Of a stretch of 64,000 nt of DNA, positions 1 to 9,035 are shown piece by piece (positions within the stretch are counted from its first letter, which is position 1; each line of letters begins with the position of its first letter). The notes beneath the pieces are model-generated. The model worked only from the letters and a program-made list of their open reading frames with translations. It was not told where the DNA came from and did no database searches. Made by a program: the position numbers and the translations under genes. Source of the stretch: Rhizobiaceae bacterium (GTDB taxonomy: Bacteria; Pseudomonadota; Alphaproteobacteria; Rhizobiales; Rhizobiaceae); the NCBI GenBank assembly GCA_029212415.1, contig JARGOF010000005.1, positions 1-64,000 on the forward strand. The letters are read 5' to 3'.

Positions 1-50
1 GCCGACCAGTATCTCTTAATCTTTCACAAGAACTGGGAAATCATAAGACA

Positions 51-347
51 AGCGTTTCATGATCAAATGGAATCATTTGACCGAATCGATTTTGGTTGCT
101 GATTAGGCGACTTGGGCGCGGTGGTGCTTCCCACCATAAGCGCAAGTCAACGCGAGCAGCGGGCAAAATCGATCGGCTCTCTCATGCAAAGGTTTGAAAG
201 TGCATCCTTTCTTCAATGGGTGGGTAAAGCCGGCCCATCGGCTACGTTGCGCCGCTTGCCCGATGCACCACATCGCGCTGCGCGACGCGCCTTGCCGAGT
301 GAACCGGCTTTCCGCCATCAAATGTTTCCATTTGATCATGAAACGCT
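51..347. mobile_element. Miniature inverted-repeat element (MITE-like), 297 bp
   Basis: The segments 51-80 and 318-347 are inverted copies of one another over 30 bases with a single mismatch (both contain CATTTGATCATGAAACGCT when read toward the right end). The interior has only short ORFs without plausible ribosome sites, so it looks non-autonomous. The right half (about 200-317) matches 45595-45735, and a near copy of the terminal repeat lies at 5320-5342, so it belongs to a dispersed family. Abundant palindromic intergenic elements are known from rhizobia; membership of a named family is not established here. Confidence 0.7.
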
Positions 348-381
348 CTAGAGGTCTTTGGGCGCGACGATCCGGCTATTG

Positions 382-702
382 CTAGCTGTCCTTGCCCTTG
401 TCTGGGTGCGGATTGGTGATCGCCTCGCGCGGCAGACCGTGCTGTTTGGAAGGTCCGGTATGATCAAGGTCGAGCGGACCTGTCAGTTTGCCGAGTGCGA
501 TCAATATGTCTCGCAACATACCGGTTTCCTCTCCCGGCATGCCTTCTTCAAGCGCGACCGCTTCCTCGGATGCATTGTATTCCCACCGGCGCAGAACCTC
601 GATCTTCTGATCAGCTGTCAGCGCGGTTGAACGGATCACCGCCTCGGGTGTTTTGAAAACCGTATCGGGCGCCAACATGGCTCGGTTGAATAATTCATTC
701 AT
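382..702 (-). CDS. Conserved hypothetical protein, 106 aa
   Basis: The product starts MNELFNRAMLAPDTVFKTPE and is acidic in the middle (EEAVALEEGMPGEE) with a polar tail. It contains a segment on 'alternate residues needed for decay' type helices (TADQKIEVLRRWEYNASEE) but no catalytic motif that I recognise. I chose the ATG at 702 over the longer frame to 837 because an A/G-rich stretch (GAAAAGG) precedes it and the extra N-terminus is arginine-rich and unlike a normal protein. It is a lone gene between the repeat element and a 330-bp intergenic region. Short proteins of this type occur in alphaproteobacteria; function unknown. Confidence 0.65.
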   Translation of the reverse strand: MNELFNRAMLAPDTVFKTPEAVIRSTALTADQKIEVLRRWEYNASEEAVALEEGMPGEETGMLRDILIALGKLTGPLDLDHTGPSKQHGLPREAITNPHPDKGKDS

Positions 703-792
703 TGGACGATGCGCCTTTTCCTGACTGCGAGACCTCACAAGACGTGAAGGGCATTTCATTGTGACCTGCCTGCGCCCCTGCGTGTCTCTCCT

Positions 793-822
793 TTGACATC
801 TAATGGTTTTTGGTGGCCAAAA
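793..822. promoter_or_regulatory. Possible promoter/operator in the 703-1032 intergenic region
   Basis: The 330-bp gap between the divergent small protein and racemase-like gene has no convincing gene. It holds a TTGACA-like box at 793-798 and an interrupted palindrome TTTTGG-TGG-CCAAAA at 808-822. Either could regulate one of the flanking genes; no regulator is identifiable. Confidence 0.3.
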
Positions 823-1032
823 TTTGATCGCTGTCAACCAACAAACGAAAAGATGGGAATGCTGCTGCGCAGATCAAGGCAGATGCAACGCGGCCTTGAT
901 TGCGCTAACCTGTCGTTTCGTGCCCCGCACTGGACCAGACATTCGGCAATGCGTTCGACAAAGGCCCGAAGGGGGCTTGCGGGTGTTTGCTTGCAGGTGC
1001 TGGAAGCACTTGAGGAAATATTGGAGGGGTAT

Positions 1033-1734
1033 ATGCATATTGGACTTATCGGCGGAATCGGGGTCGCAGCCAGCGTCGTCTATTACCAGCGTCTTGTCGC
1101 GGCGATGGAGGCGAAGGGCGCGCGCCTGCGCATGACCCTGTCGCATGGGGACATACAGGCGCTGATTGCCAACAATCTTGCCGACCTGCGCCAGCCGCAG
1201 GCTGAGATTTTCGCTCAACAGGTGGGCGAGCTCAAGGCTGCCGGGGCGCAGGTGGCAGCGCTGACATCGCTTGGCGCGCATTATTGCTTCGAGGAGCTTG
1301 AGGCCATATCGCCTCTGCCACTGGTGTCCGGCGTCGCCCCGCTCGACAGCTATTTCGTCAGCCAGGGCCTGCGGCGCGTCGGTCTTCTGGGAACGCGCGT
1401 GGTCATGCGCACCCGCCTTTACGGCCAGCTCGCCCAAACGCAAGCCGTCGTGTTGGACGATGACATCGAGGCGCTCGCGCAGAGCTATCTGGAGGTCGCC
1501 GTTGCTGGCCATTGCACCCCTTCCCAGCGGCAGAAGCTTCTGGACGCCGGTCGGCGGATGGTGGAAGAGCAAGGCGCCGAAGCCATTGTCCTTGCCGGCA
1601 CCGACCTGAATCTTGCTTTCGACGGACAGGATCCGGGCTACAGGGTGATCGATGCGCTGGACGTTCACGTCGATGTGCTGGCGCGCCTGGCGGCGGGAGA
1701 AACGCGTCTCGCGGAGGTGAGCGGCAAGGGTTGA
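1033..1734 (+). CDS. Aspartate/glutamate racemase-family protein lacking both catalytic cysteines
   Basis: The 233-aa product opens with MHIGLIGGIG, the N-terminal signature of the Asp/Glu/hydantoin racemase fold, and aligns over its whole length with aspartate racemase-like proteins. The ATG at 1033 follows a clear GGAGGGG site; upstream in-frame sequence from 793 is not protein-like. The family uses two cysteines, in C-N-T-A-H and G-C-T-E motifs. Here the corresponding stretches read S-L-G-A-H (Ser79) and A-G-T-D (Gly189), so ordinary two-base racemisation is unlikely. A nearby Cys85 is displaced from the motif. It may be a divergent racemase, lyase or binding protein. It stands alone, 135 bp before a convergent LysR gene. 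Confidence 0.8.
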   Translation: MHIGLIGGIGVAASVVYYQRLVAAMEAKGARLRMTLSHGDIQALIANNLADLRQPQAEIFAQQVGELKAAGAQVAALTSLGAHYCFEELEAISPLPLVSGVAPLDSYFVSQGLRRVGLLGTRVVMRTRLYGQLAQTQAVVLDDDIEALAQSYLEVAVAGHCTPSQRQKLLDAGRRMVEEQGAEAIVLAGTDLNLAFDGQDPGYRVIDALDVHVDVLARLAAGETRLAEVSGKG

Positions 1735-1868
1735 GATCGGGTGTTCGAGACAAAGGAGCAAGCCCGTCTCATGGACCGCCGCAGGACAGGTTTACGGCTT
1801 GGCCAGGATGCATCCGCGTGAATGATGAGAGGTAAAGCAATCTGGCACCGCACATCCGTGCCCGCTGA

Positions 1869-2723
1869 TCACGCGCCTTCAAAGGCCCTATGGATCGCGG
1901 CTTTCATTGCCAGGATCGGCGGCGTGGCGGCGTCGGGGCGCAGGCCCAGCACGAGGCTGGAGACCGGCATTTTGTCAAAACCGTCCTGGGGCCCAAGTTG
2001 CCGCAAATTCGGGCTCATGCTGGTTTCGCCCAGCAGGCCGATGGCGATGCCCGCTTCAAGGGCTGCGGCCACGCCTGCAACGCTTTGGCTGGAATAGACA
2101 ATCCGATAGGGACGCTGCGTCTTGCGCAGCGCCTCAAGGGCGGCATCACGCCACCAGCAATCCCGGTCGAACAGGGCGACGGGAAGGGGATCGCGGGCCA
2201 TCAGGTCGTGGTGGCGCGACACCATCCAGCAGGTGCACTCCCTGCGCAGCACATCAAGCCCCGGCTGCGGCTGCGCCACCTCGTAGATGGCCAGATCGAG
2301 GCGGCTTGCGGCAAGCGCCTCCGGAAACCCGGCGCTGAGCGCGCAGGTGACATCCAGATCAACCAGCGGATGGGATTGCGCAAAAACGCCGACGATGCGC
2401 GACAGCACCTCCTTGCTCTGGTCGTCCGGGATGCCGAGACGCAGGGTGCCATGCAGATCATCCGCAGTCAGGTGGCGCAGCGCCGCATCCAGCCTTCCGG
2501 TGACATCGCGCGCCACCGGCAGCAGGCGCTCACCCGCCGCACTCAGCACAACGCCGCGCCCGTGCCTTTCAAAGATCGGCTGGCCCAGCACATCTTCCAG
2601 TTTGCGGATCTGCAGGCTCGCGGCAGATTGTGACCTGTGAATGCGCGCGGCGCCTTCGGTGACACTGCCCGCATCGGCCACGGCCAGAAAGGTGCGCAGC
2701 AGGTCGCTGTTCAATTGATCCAT
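1869..2723 (-). CDS. LysR-family transcriptional regulator
   Basis: The 284-aa protein has the LysR winged helix-turn-helix at residues about 5-64 (LLRTFLAVADAGSVTEGAAR followed by the Q-S-A-A-S-L-Q-I-R-K-L-E recognition helix) and a periplasmic-binding-like effector domain from about 92 onward. It is transcribed divergently from the ArsP-type permease at 2815 with a 91-bp shared intergenic region. In this family that layout usually means the regulator controls the neighbour and itself. The effector is unknown. Confidence 0.88.
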   Translation of the reverse strand: MDQLNSDLLRTFLAVADAGSVTEGAARIHRSQSAASLQIRKLEDVLGQPIFERHGRGVVLSAAGERLLPVARDVTGRLDAALRHLTADDLHGTLRLGIPDDQSKEVLSRIVGVFAQSHPLVDLDVTCALSAGFPEALAASRLDLAIYEVAQPQPGLDVLRRECTCWMVSRHHDLMARDPLPVALFDRDCWWRDAALEALRKTQRPYRIVYSSQSVAGVAAALEAGIAIGLLGETSMSPNLRQLGPQDGFDKMPVSSLVLGLRPDAATPPILAMKAAIHRAFEGA

Positions 2724-2814
2724 TGAAAAACCTCATGACTGAATGCTGAATAACCCGTTTCACTTATGCCAGAGAATGCGCCATTTTCAAAGCAGCATCC
2801 ACAGGAGGTCCGAA

Positions 2815-3837
2815 ATGCGGGATCAAAGCCAAGGCGACAGCGGGTTTCGTTTCAAGTCGCTCCTGATCCCCACTGCGCTTGGATTGGCGATTGTCGGGGC
2901 CTCGATCTGGCCTGGTCCGGCCTGGGAGATGGCGCAATTTGTCGCCATGGGGCTGGTCTCGGTGGCGCCTCTTGTCCTTGTGGGCATTTTTCTGGCCGCA
3001 TGGATCATGGCCAGCGGGGCAGACGCGCCGATTGCCCGGGCCTTTCAGGGACGGATGGTTCCCGCGATCGTTCTGGCCTCGCTCATCGGTGCGATCACAC
3101 CGGTCTGCGGTGTGACGGTTCTGCCCTTGATGGCCGGGCTGCTGGCTGCCGGGATACCGCTGGCGCCGATCATGGCCTTCTGGCTGTCCTCGCCGATCAC
3201 CGATCCGGCCATGCTGGCAACCACCGCGGCAACCCTGGGGATTGGCTTTGCTGTCGGCAAGACCATGGCCGCCTTTGGCCTTGGCCTGTGGGGTGGCGCG
3301 ATCACCGCGCTGTTTTCCGCCCAGCCCTGGGTGCGGGTGCCGCTGCGTCACAACGCGCTTATCGGCAGCCTGTCGCAGAGCAATTGCGGCGCTCCCCTGC
3401 CTTTCGATGCGCGGATCTGGAAAGGTGCTGCACGGCGGGCCGTGTTTCGTCAGAATTTTGCCGCCACGACGCGGCTTATTCTGATCTGTCTCATCCCGGC
3501 CTTCGCGGCGGAATATATGCTCAATGCCCTGCTGCAACCCGAAGCCCTGTCGGCCTATGTGGGTGCGGATGTCTGGTGGGCGATCCCTTTCGCGGTCTTT
3601 GTCGGCGCGCCGGCCTATCTGGATGGCTACGCGGCGCTGCCGCTGACCCGCGGCCTGATGGACCACGGCATGTCACCCGGCGCGGCCATGGCGTTCCTTG
3701 TTTCCGGCGGCGTCGTCAGCATCTGGGGCGCCATGGCGATCTTTCCGGTTCTGAGGCTCAAACCCTTCCTGCTCTATCTGGCGCTCGCCGTCACAGGCTC
3801 ACTTGCCGCTGGTTATGTCTTTGAATGGGCCGTTTGA
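2815..3837 (+). CDS. ArsP/COG0701-type permease
   Basis: The 340-aa integral membrane protein has about eight hydrophobic segments. It carries the permease-family stretch T-P-V-C-G-V-T-V-L-P-L followed by W-L-S-S-P-I-T-D-P, typical of PF03773 (ArsP_1, formerly DUF318), and repeats a related gate near the C-terminus. I start it at the ATG at 2815 because a perfect AGGAGGT lies at 2803-2809; the longer frame from 2743 has no such site. Members include the organoarsenical exporter ArsP, but no ars genes are beside it and the substrate is unknown. Divergent from a LysR gene. A decayed copy of its last 23 codons occurs at 14884-14952. Confidence 0.85.
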   Translation: MRDQSQGDSGFRFKSLLIPTALGLAIVGASIWPGPAWEMAQFVAMGLVSVAPLVLVGIFLAAWIMASGADAPIARAFQGRMVPAIVLASLIGAITPVCGVTVLPLMAGLLAAGIPLAPIMAFWLSSPITDPAMLATTAATLGIGFAVGKTMAAFGLGLWGGAITALFSAQPWVRVPLRHNALIGSLSQSNCGAPLPFDARIWKGAARRAVFRQNFAATTRLILICLIPAFAAEYMLNALLQPEALSAYVGADVWWAIPFAVFVGAPAYLDGYAALPLTRGLMDHGMSPGAAMAFLVSGGVVSIWGAMAIFPVLRLKPFLLYLALAVTGSLAAGYVFEWAV

Positions 3838-4017
3838 TGGGGTGCGGGTGCAGCACTGCGCGTTCCCGGAAACCGGCGATCAGCCGCTTTGCAACCAATC
3901 CAATATGCGCTATACGCGCCGGACGTTTTTCCTCACTCCCCGGGAACAACAGCCTCTTAGCCTTTTGGCTGCTTCTCAGCATGCGGATGCTGTCAATGCG
4001 CCGATGGAGAAAAGCAA

Positions 4018-5292
4018 TTGACGCACGAAGAAACGCCTCAGCGCGCCATTATTCAGGATCATGCAGCCTATCTGTCGGGGAAACACGATTTCCAGGCGGA
4101 TATCGAAATCCTGTCCGGCAGTGAACTTCTCGGAACAATCCTCGAAACGATCATGCTGGCGACCAACATGCGTTTTGCCGCTGTTGCACGGGTAACAGCC
4201 GATCGCTGGGTCGCGTGCCGGACTGTGGACGAAGTCGGTTTCGGGCTCGCCGAGGGCGACGAGATCGAAATCCAGTCCACCTTCTGCCAGTCCGTGCGCG
4301 CAACGGGTCAACACGTGATGTTCAACGATGTCGCGACGGATGATGTTTATCGTGCCCATCCCATCGCGGCAAGTTTTGGGATCGTCAGTTATGCCTCCAT
4401 TCCGATTTACCGCCGCGATGGCAGCTTCTTCGGCACGTTGTGCGCCATTGATACCGAACCGCGGGACGTCAAGCATCCGCGTGCTGTCGCCATGCTGGAG
4501 ATGTTCGCCAACGTCATCAGCCAGAGCCTCGAGAGCGAGGCGCAATTGGCGGCGCAAGAGCTTCTGATCAAAAAGGAGCGGGAGTTGGCGCAAATTCAGG
4601 AGGAGTTTGTAGCCGTTCTGGGCCATGATCTGCGCAACCCCGTTGCTGCTTTCGGCGCCGGTCTTCGCCAGCTTGAGAAACAGTCGCAACCGGGCGGAAG
4701 CGAGATGATACTGCCGCTCATGCATGCCTCGTTGCACAGGATGAACGAGTTGATCGATAATATCATGATGCATGCAAAGTCCCGTCTGGGCGGCGGTATT
4801 CGCATTTCCGCGACACCCAACGCGCCGCTGGCCGAAGCCATTACGCAGGTGGTTGAGGAAATCCGGATAACGGCGCCGGACCGCGAGATTGTACTTGAAT
4901 TGTCCTTCAATCAGCCAGTCACCTGCGACGCTTCCCGCATTGCGCAGGCCGTTTCAAATCTGCTTTCGAACGCCATCAATCATGGGACGCCCGGCACTGT
5001 GATACGGGTACAGGCAATGCACCAGCAAGGCGAACTGGCGATTGCAGTTTCGAACCGGGGCAAGCCAATCCCTGAAGACATCAAAGGCGATCTGTTCCGC
5101 CCGTTCCGGCGGGGTCGCAAGGCAAACAGTGAAGGATTGGGGCTGGGGCTTTTCATCGCCTCATCCATTGCGCTTTCTCACCAAGGCCGCATCGATGTGA
5201 CGAGCCGGGACGACACAACGGTTTTCGCGCTCAAGCTGCCACTTTCTGCCCAAGCCCCTGCGATTGATCGGGACCGCCAGCTGCCTGGTTGA
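4018..5292 (+). CDS. GAF-domain sensor histidine kinase
   Basis: The 424-aa soluble protein has an N-terminal GAF domain (about 30-175, including C-Q-S-V and the F-G-T-L-C-A-I-D signature), a short coiled linker, a DHp domain with the phospho-acceptor histidine in V-L-G-H-D-L-R-N-P, and a HATPase_c domain with the N box (SNLLSNAINHG) and the G-L-G-L-G-L-F-I lid. No membrane segment is visible, so it is probably cytoplasmic and senses a small ligand or chromophore. The start is a TTG after GGAGA; no ATG in frame precedes the GAF domain. No response-regulator gene is adjacent, so its partner is encoded elsewhere. Confidence 0.88.
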   Translation: MTHEETPQRAIIQDHAAYLSGKHDFQADIEILSGSELLGTILETIMLATNMRFAAVARVTADRWVACRTVDEVGFGLAEGDEIEIQSTFCQSVRATGQHVMFNDVATDDVYRAHPIAASFGIVSYASIPIYRRDGSFFGTLCAIDTEPRDVKHPRAVAMLEMFANVISQSLESEAQLAAQELLIKKERELAQIQEEFVAVLGHDLRNPVAAFGAGLRQLEKQSQPGGSEMILPLMHASLHRMNELIDNIMMHAKSRLGGGIRISATPNAPLAEAITQVVEEIRITAPDREIVLELSFNQPVTCDASRIAQAVSNLLSNAINHGTPGTVIRVQAMHQQGELAIAVSNRGKPIPEDIKGDLFRPFRRGRKANSEGLGLGLFIASSIALSHQGRIDVTSRDDTTVFALKLPLSAQAPAIDRDRQLPG

Positions 5293-5319
5293 CTGGCGAT
5301 AGAGGGCTTCATGATTACT

Positions 5320-5342
5320 TGTTTCCTTTGATGATGAAACGC
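5320..5342. repeat. Solo near-copy of the terminal repeat of the 51-347 element
   Basis: TGTTTCC-TTTGATGATGAAACGC at 5320-5342 matches the right terminal repeat of the element at 51-347 with one gap and one substitution. It sits in the 54-bp gap between the kinase gene and the convergent helicase gene. It may be a remnant of a deleted copy. Confidence 0.4.
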
Positions 5343-5346
5343 CCGA

Positions 5347-8300
5347 TCAGACCCTGCTGCCGAAAAGCGCCGTCAAATCATCTTCGGTCAATCCCATTGG
5401 TCCGCCGCTGGCGCCTTCAAACAGAGCATCTGCCAGAGCCTGTTTGCGCGTCTGCATGTCCTGAATGGCACTTTCGACTGTTCCGGACGTATAGAGGCGG
5501 TGGACAAAGACGGGTTTGTCCTGCCCGATACGGTGGGCGCGGTCCATGGCCTGGCGCTCTACCGCAGGGTTCCACCAGGGGTCATACAGAATGACCGTAT
5601 CAGCGGCGGTCAGGTTCAGGCCGGTGCCGCCTGCCTTGAGGCTGATCAGGAAAATCTGAGCGTCGCCGGATTGGAACCTGTCGATTTCGGCGGGACGATC
5701 CCGCGTCTGGCCGTGCAGCATCGCGTAGGACCAACCGCGTGACTGGACGTCGGCCTCGATCAACCGAAGCATCTCGACGAATTGTGAGAAAACCAGAACC
5801 TTTCGTCCCTCGCTCATCAGTTCCTGCAGGATTTCCATGAGGCGGGAAAATTTTGCGCTCTCCTTCACCTGGGCGGCGGCCTCCAGTTTGACCAGTTTTG
5901 GATCACAGCAGACCTGCCGCAGCTTCAGCAGAGCATCCAGCACGGTTATGCGTGAGCCGGCCAGGCCCTTTTTCGACAGCGCTTCGCGCACGCGCTCATC
6001 CATGGCGCCGCGTACGCTTTCATAGAGGGCGGCCTGTTTGCCGGTAAGGGCAATGGTTTCGTCGATGATTGTTTTTGGCGGCAGGTCCTCGGCGACCTCA
6101 TCCTTTGTGCGGCGCAAGAGGAAGGGTTTGACCCGGTTTGACAACAGCCGCTGTTGCACCTGATCCCCATATTGTTCGATGGGTTTGCGATATTCGGCAG
6201 CAAAGCTTTTCCGATCGCCCAAAAATCCGGGTATGAGCCAATCATAGAGCGCCCACAGTTCAGTCAGATTGTTTTCTACCGGCGTGCCGGTGAGCGCAAT
6301 GCGTTGCCGCGCCCTGATATCCCGAATGCGTTTTGCCACGCTGGAGGCAGGGTTTTTGACGGCCTGAGCCTCGTCCAGAATCGCCAGATCAAAATCATGG
6401 GCGAACAATTGCTCACTGTCACGATTGATCAGCGGATAGGTGGTAATCACAAGATGTGCATCCGGGATCCGGTCAAATTGCTGGTGCCGATCGGGCCCGT
6501 GCAGGGGCAGCAGCTTCAGGTCCGGGGCAAAGCGCCTGGCTTCGGATTGCCAATTGGCGATCAGGCTTGTCGGGACCACCAGCAGGCTGGGGCGATCTGT
6601 TTCATTTTCAAGATGGCGATGGGCCAGCAAGGCGAGGGTTTGAACCGTCTTTCCAAGCCCCATATCATCGGCAAGAATGCCGCCGAACCCGATATCGCTC
6701 AAGGCCTTGAGCCATCCGTATCCGATCCGCTGATAGGGGCGAAGCTTGGCCTTCAGGCTCGTGGGGGGAATGTCATCACGGGTTGTCGCCAGATCCTGCA
6801 GGCGTTTGCCAAGCTCCAGCAACTCAGAGCCGCCCCGCCATGGTGCGCCACACCCTTCCAGAGCCTCGGCCAATTGCCGGGCGCGTCCTGCCTCCGCCTG
6901 ATGAAAGCGCGTCATTCCCTGGATTTCAAGAAATGCCTCGACAAACCCGGTCAGTTTCGCGCCGGAAACCGGCACCAAAGTTCCATTCGGCATAAAGGGA
7001 TACAGGACGACATCTTTCAGGTGGTTTTCCAGATCAAACCCCCTGGGCAATTCGGCAAATTCATCCAGCGGCAAAGAGGCGATAATCTGTATGATGGTTG
7101 GCGTCACATCCAGCGTCGCTCCATCAATATCAAGTTGCAGGCTCAGCGCGAACCAATCCTGCCCGGAAGGTTCAACCATTGTCTGGAAACGGGCATCACC
7201 TTCGTAAATATGGACGGGCCAGCTTTTATCGATCTCGATTGTGAAGCCCAATGCACGAAGTCGGGGCAATCCTTCGGCCATGAAATCCAGAACATAGGAA
7301 CGGCTCTCCGGATCTTCCGGGGAGATCTCGGGCAGGATGATGCTGACCTCCTTCATGGGTTCTGGAACACGCCCGGGTATGTCCAGCAGATCGAGATGAT
7401 AGCCTTCGAATTCATCCGTTATTATTTCAAGCTGCTCTGCAAGGCGCCTCTCCGTTCTTAAATTGCGTCGAATGATGCGGACTTTGTCCTTGATGCGATG
7501 ACGGATGTCATCCCCGCTACCGGGCGCAAGGTAAGTTTCGATCTCGCCATAGGTTATCTGAGCGCGTATACAGGGGTAGATAACCTCCTGCCGCATCGCC
7601 ATTCCACGCCCTAAATAGGCAAAGGGCTGTTCCAGCCGTTTATGTCCGAATAATGCGAGTTTCATGGAAGGCTGCAGATCGGTGATTTCGCGAACGTCAA
7701 CGGGCTTTGGCTTTGGAATGGCATCGGCATGCGCTGTCAGAATTTCCGACACCCTGGCAACCGCCTCTGCGGGAACGACGGGCGCGGCAGCCAGGGCAAG
7801 CATCGTATTGGCGGGCATATCGGATTTTACAAGCCCGATGGCGCCGCTTTCCGTGTCCATGAAGACGGGGTCCGGAAAGGGCAGGAGAAGCAGCCGATGT
7901 CCATCCGGATCATTGGTGACGAGCGTCTGATCACCCTGAGCATCAATGCGCCACTGGAATGCAACAGGCCTCGGTTCAGTCCACGCCAACGTCGGGCCGT
8001 GGATCGTTTCCGCTCTGGCGCGACCGGTCGCGACGATTTGCTGGAGCAGCGAGCGCAGTGTCTCGCTCTGCGGCCATTCAAATGTCGCCGGATAGGTGTT
8101 GGTGGACAGAAATCGCAACTGTGCAAGTATAATGGCATCTTCCATTGTCGCGCCTGAAAGCGTGCGGGAAAGGTCATGGAAGCCTGCCAGTTCCTGAAAG
8201 TTTTTGCCGATGTTGCCGTCTTTCTTCACATAGGCTTTGTAAGGCGTTATCTCTGCCGGCCCCATCCGACTGCGCCGAAAGACGTAAAACACTTGATCGC

Positions 8301-8754
8301 TGGATTTTTTTGGCGTTTTCCCGCTTGGGGACGAGGCGTCCGGGACGCTGAACCGGTCAAGCCAGGTGCTTATTGGGCCCGGCAGGTTCGCCTTCGCCTC
8401 GGACTGTTCCCCGGACTGGTCACGATTGTTGTTTTGGGTTGCTGCATGCTCCGTGGGCGCATCGACAGATCGCCGTGCTGCTTCCAGCAGGATCGCCACC
8501 ACATGTTTGCAATTGTACCCGACCGGGCATGCGCAATCCCCATCTACATGCGACAAGTGGCCATTGGGTCCACTGTTCAGCGTCACGTCAACCGAATAGA
8601 CCCGCCCTCCGGAACCGGAAACGCGACCGACAATCCGGCCTCCTGTTTCCCATCGAAAGGCTGAAACCTTTCGTCTTGAATAATAGGAAACGCCGCGTTT
8701 GTAATAGGCGGGGTCGTCAATCACCCGGGAAATGTCTGATCGCGTTATTCTCAT
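5347..8754 (-). CDS. SWIM zinc-finger SNF2-family helicase/translocase
   Basis: The 1135-aa protein has an N-terminal SWIM finger (C74-x-C76-x5-C82-x-H84), a long middle region of about 480 residues, then a SNF2 motor. Motor motifs are Walker A D-D-M-G-L-G-K-T, Walker B L-D-E-A-Q, motif III L-T-G-T-P-V-E-N-N and motif VI Q-A-M-D-R-A-H-R-I-G-Q. Such proteins are dsDNA-dependent ATPases that translocate on DNA; bacterial members (COG0553 with SWIM) are linked to transcription or repair but mostly uncharacterised. I prefer the ATG at 8754; the frame continues to 8850 with unlikely sequence and no clear ribosome site decides it. Convergent with the histidine kinase. Confidence 0.9.
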   Translation of the reverse strand: MRITRSDISRVIDDPAYYKRGVSYYSRRKVSAFRWETGGRIVGRVSGSGGRVYSVDVTLNSGPNGHLSHVDGDCACPVGYNCKHVVAILLEAARRSVDAPTEHAATQNNNRDQSGEQSEAKANLPGPISTWLDRFSVPDASSPSGKTPKKSSDQVFYVFRRSRMGPAEITPYKAYVKKDGNIGKNFQELAGFHDLSRTLSGATMEDAIILAQLRFLSTNTYPATFEWPQSETLRSLLQQIVATGRARAETIHGPTLAWTEPRPVAFQWRIDAQGDQTLVTNDPDGHRLLLLPFPDPVFMDTESGAIGLVKSDMPANTMLALAAAPVVPAEAVARVSEILTAHADAIPKPKPVDVREITDLQPSMKLALFGHKRLEQPFAYLGRGMAMRQEVIYPCIRAQITYGEIETYLAPGSGDDIRHRIKDKVRIIRRNLRTERRLAEQLEIITDEFEGYHLDLLDIPGRVPEPMKEVSIILPEISPEDPESRSYVLDFMAEGLPRLRALGFTIEIDKSWPVHIYEGDARFQTMVEPSGQDWFALSLQLDIDGATLDVTPTIIQIIASLPLDEFAELPRGFDLENHLKDVVLYPFMPNGTLVPVSGAKLTGFVEAFLEIQGMTRFHQAEAGRARQLAEALEGCGAPWRGGSELLELGKRLQDLATTRDDIPPTSLKAKLRPYQRIGYGWLKALSDIGFGGILADDMGLGKTVQTLALLAHRHLENETDRPSLLVVPTSLIANWQSEARRFAPDLKLLPLHGPDRHQQFDRIPDAHLVITTYPLINRDSEQLFAHDFDLAILDEAQAVKNPASSVAKRIRDIRARQRIALTGTPVENNLTELWALYDWLIPGFLGDRKSFAAEYRKPIEQYGDQVQQRLLSNRVKPFLLRRTKDEVAEDLPPKTIIDETIALTGKQAALYESVRGAMDERVREALSKKGLAGSRITVLDALLKLRQVCCDPKLVKLEAAAQVKESAKFSRLMEILQELMSEGRKVLVFSQFVEMLRLIEADVQSRGWSYAMLHGQTRDRPAEIDRFQSGDAQIFLISLKAGGTGLNLTAADTVILYDPWWNPAVERQAMDRAHRIGQDKPVFVHRLYTSGTVESAIQDMQTRKQALADALFEGASGGPMGLTEDDLTALFGSRV

Positions 8755-9035
8755 CCGCCACATTTTGTGTCTGAAGTGAAATTGGTCAAGAAAAACCATT
8801 GCAATCTTCAGGCTTTTCGCCCGCGTCATGTGGATTGGACGCAAGGCCAAACCCTGTTCAGATCATGGACGTTCGCTCACGGGATGCAGGTTTGCTGCGG
8901 GCACAGCAATGCCGGAGATTTGCGTATATCACCCCAGGGAATGAGGCTTGGCATCAGGGGAAGCTTTGAAAGCGTGTCGAGCAAAAATGTAAGTCTCCAC
9001 ACGCCCCTTCGGGACGGGCAGCGGTCTCACAGAAT

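Noticed and set aside
112-351. Overlapping short ORFs on both strands at 103-385
   Set aside because: They lie within the miniature element, span its inverted repeats and have no ribosome sites or recognisable composition.
874-1761. 295-aa minus-strand ORF opposite the racemase-like gene
   Set aside because: It is antisense to a recognisable family protein; its sequence is rich in His/Arg/Gln as expected for a shadow frame.
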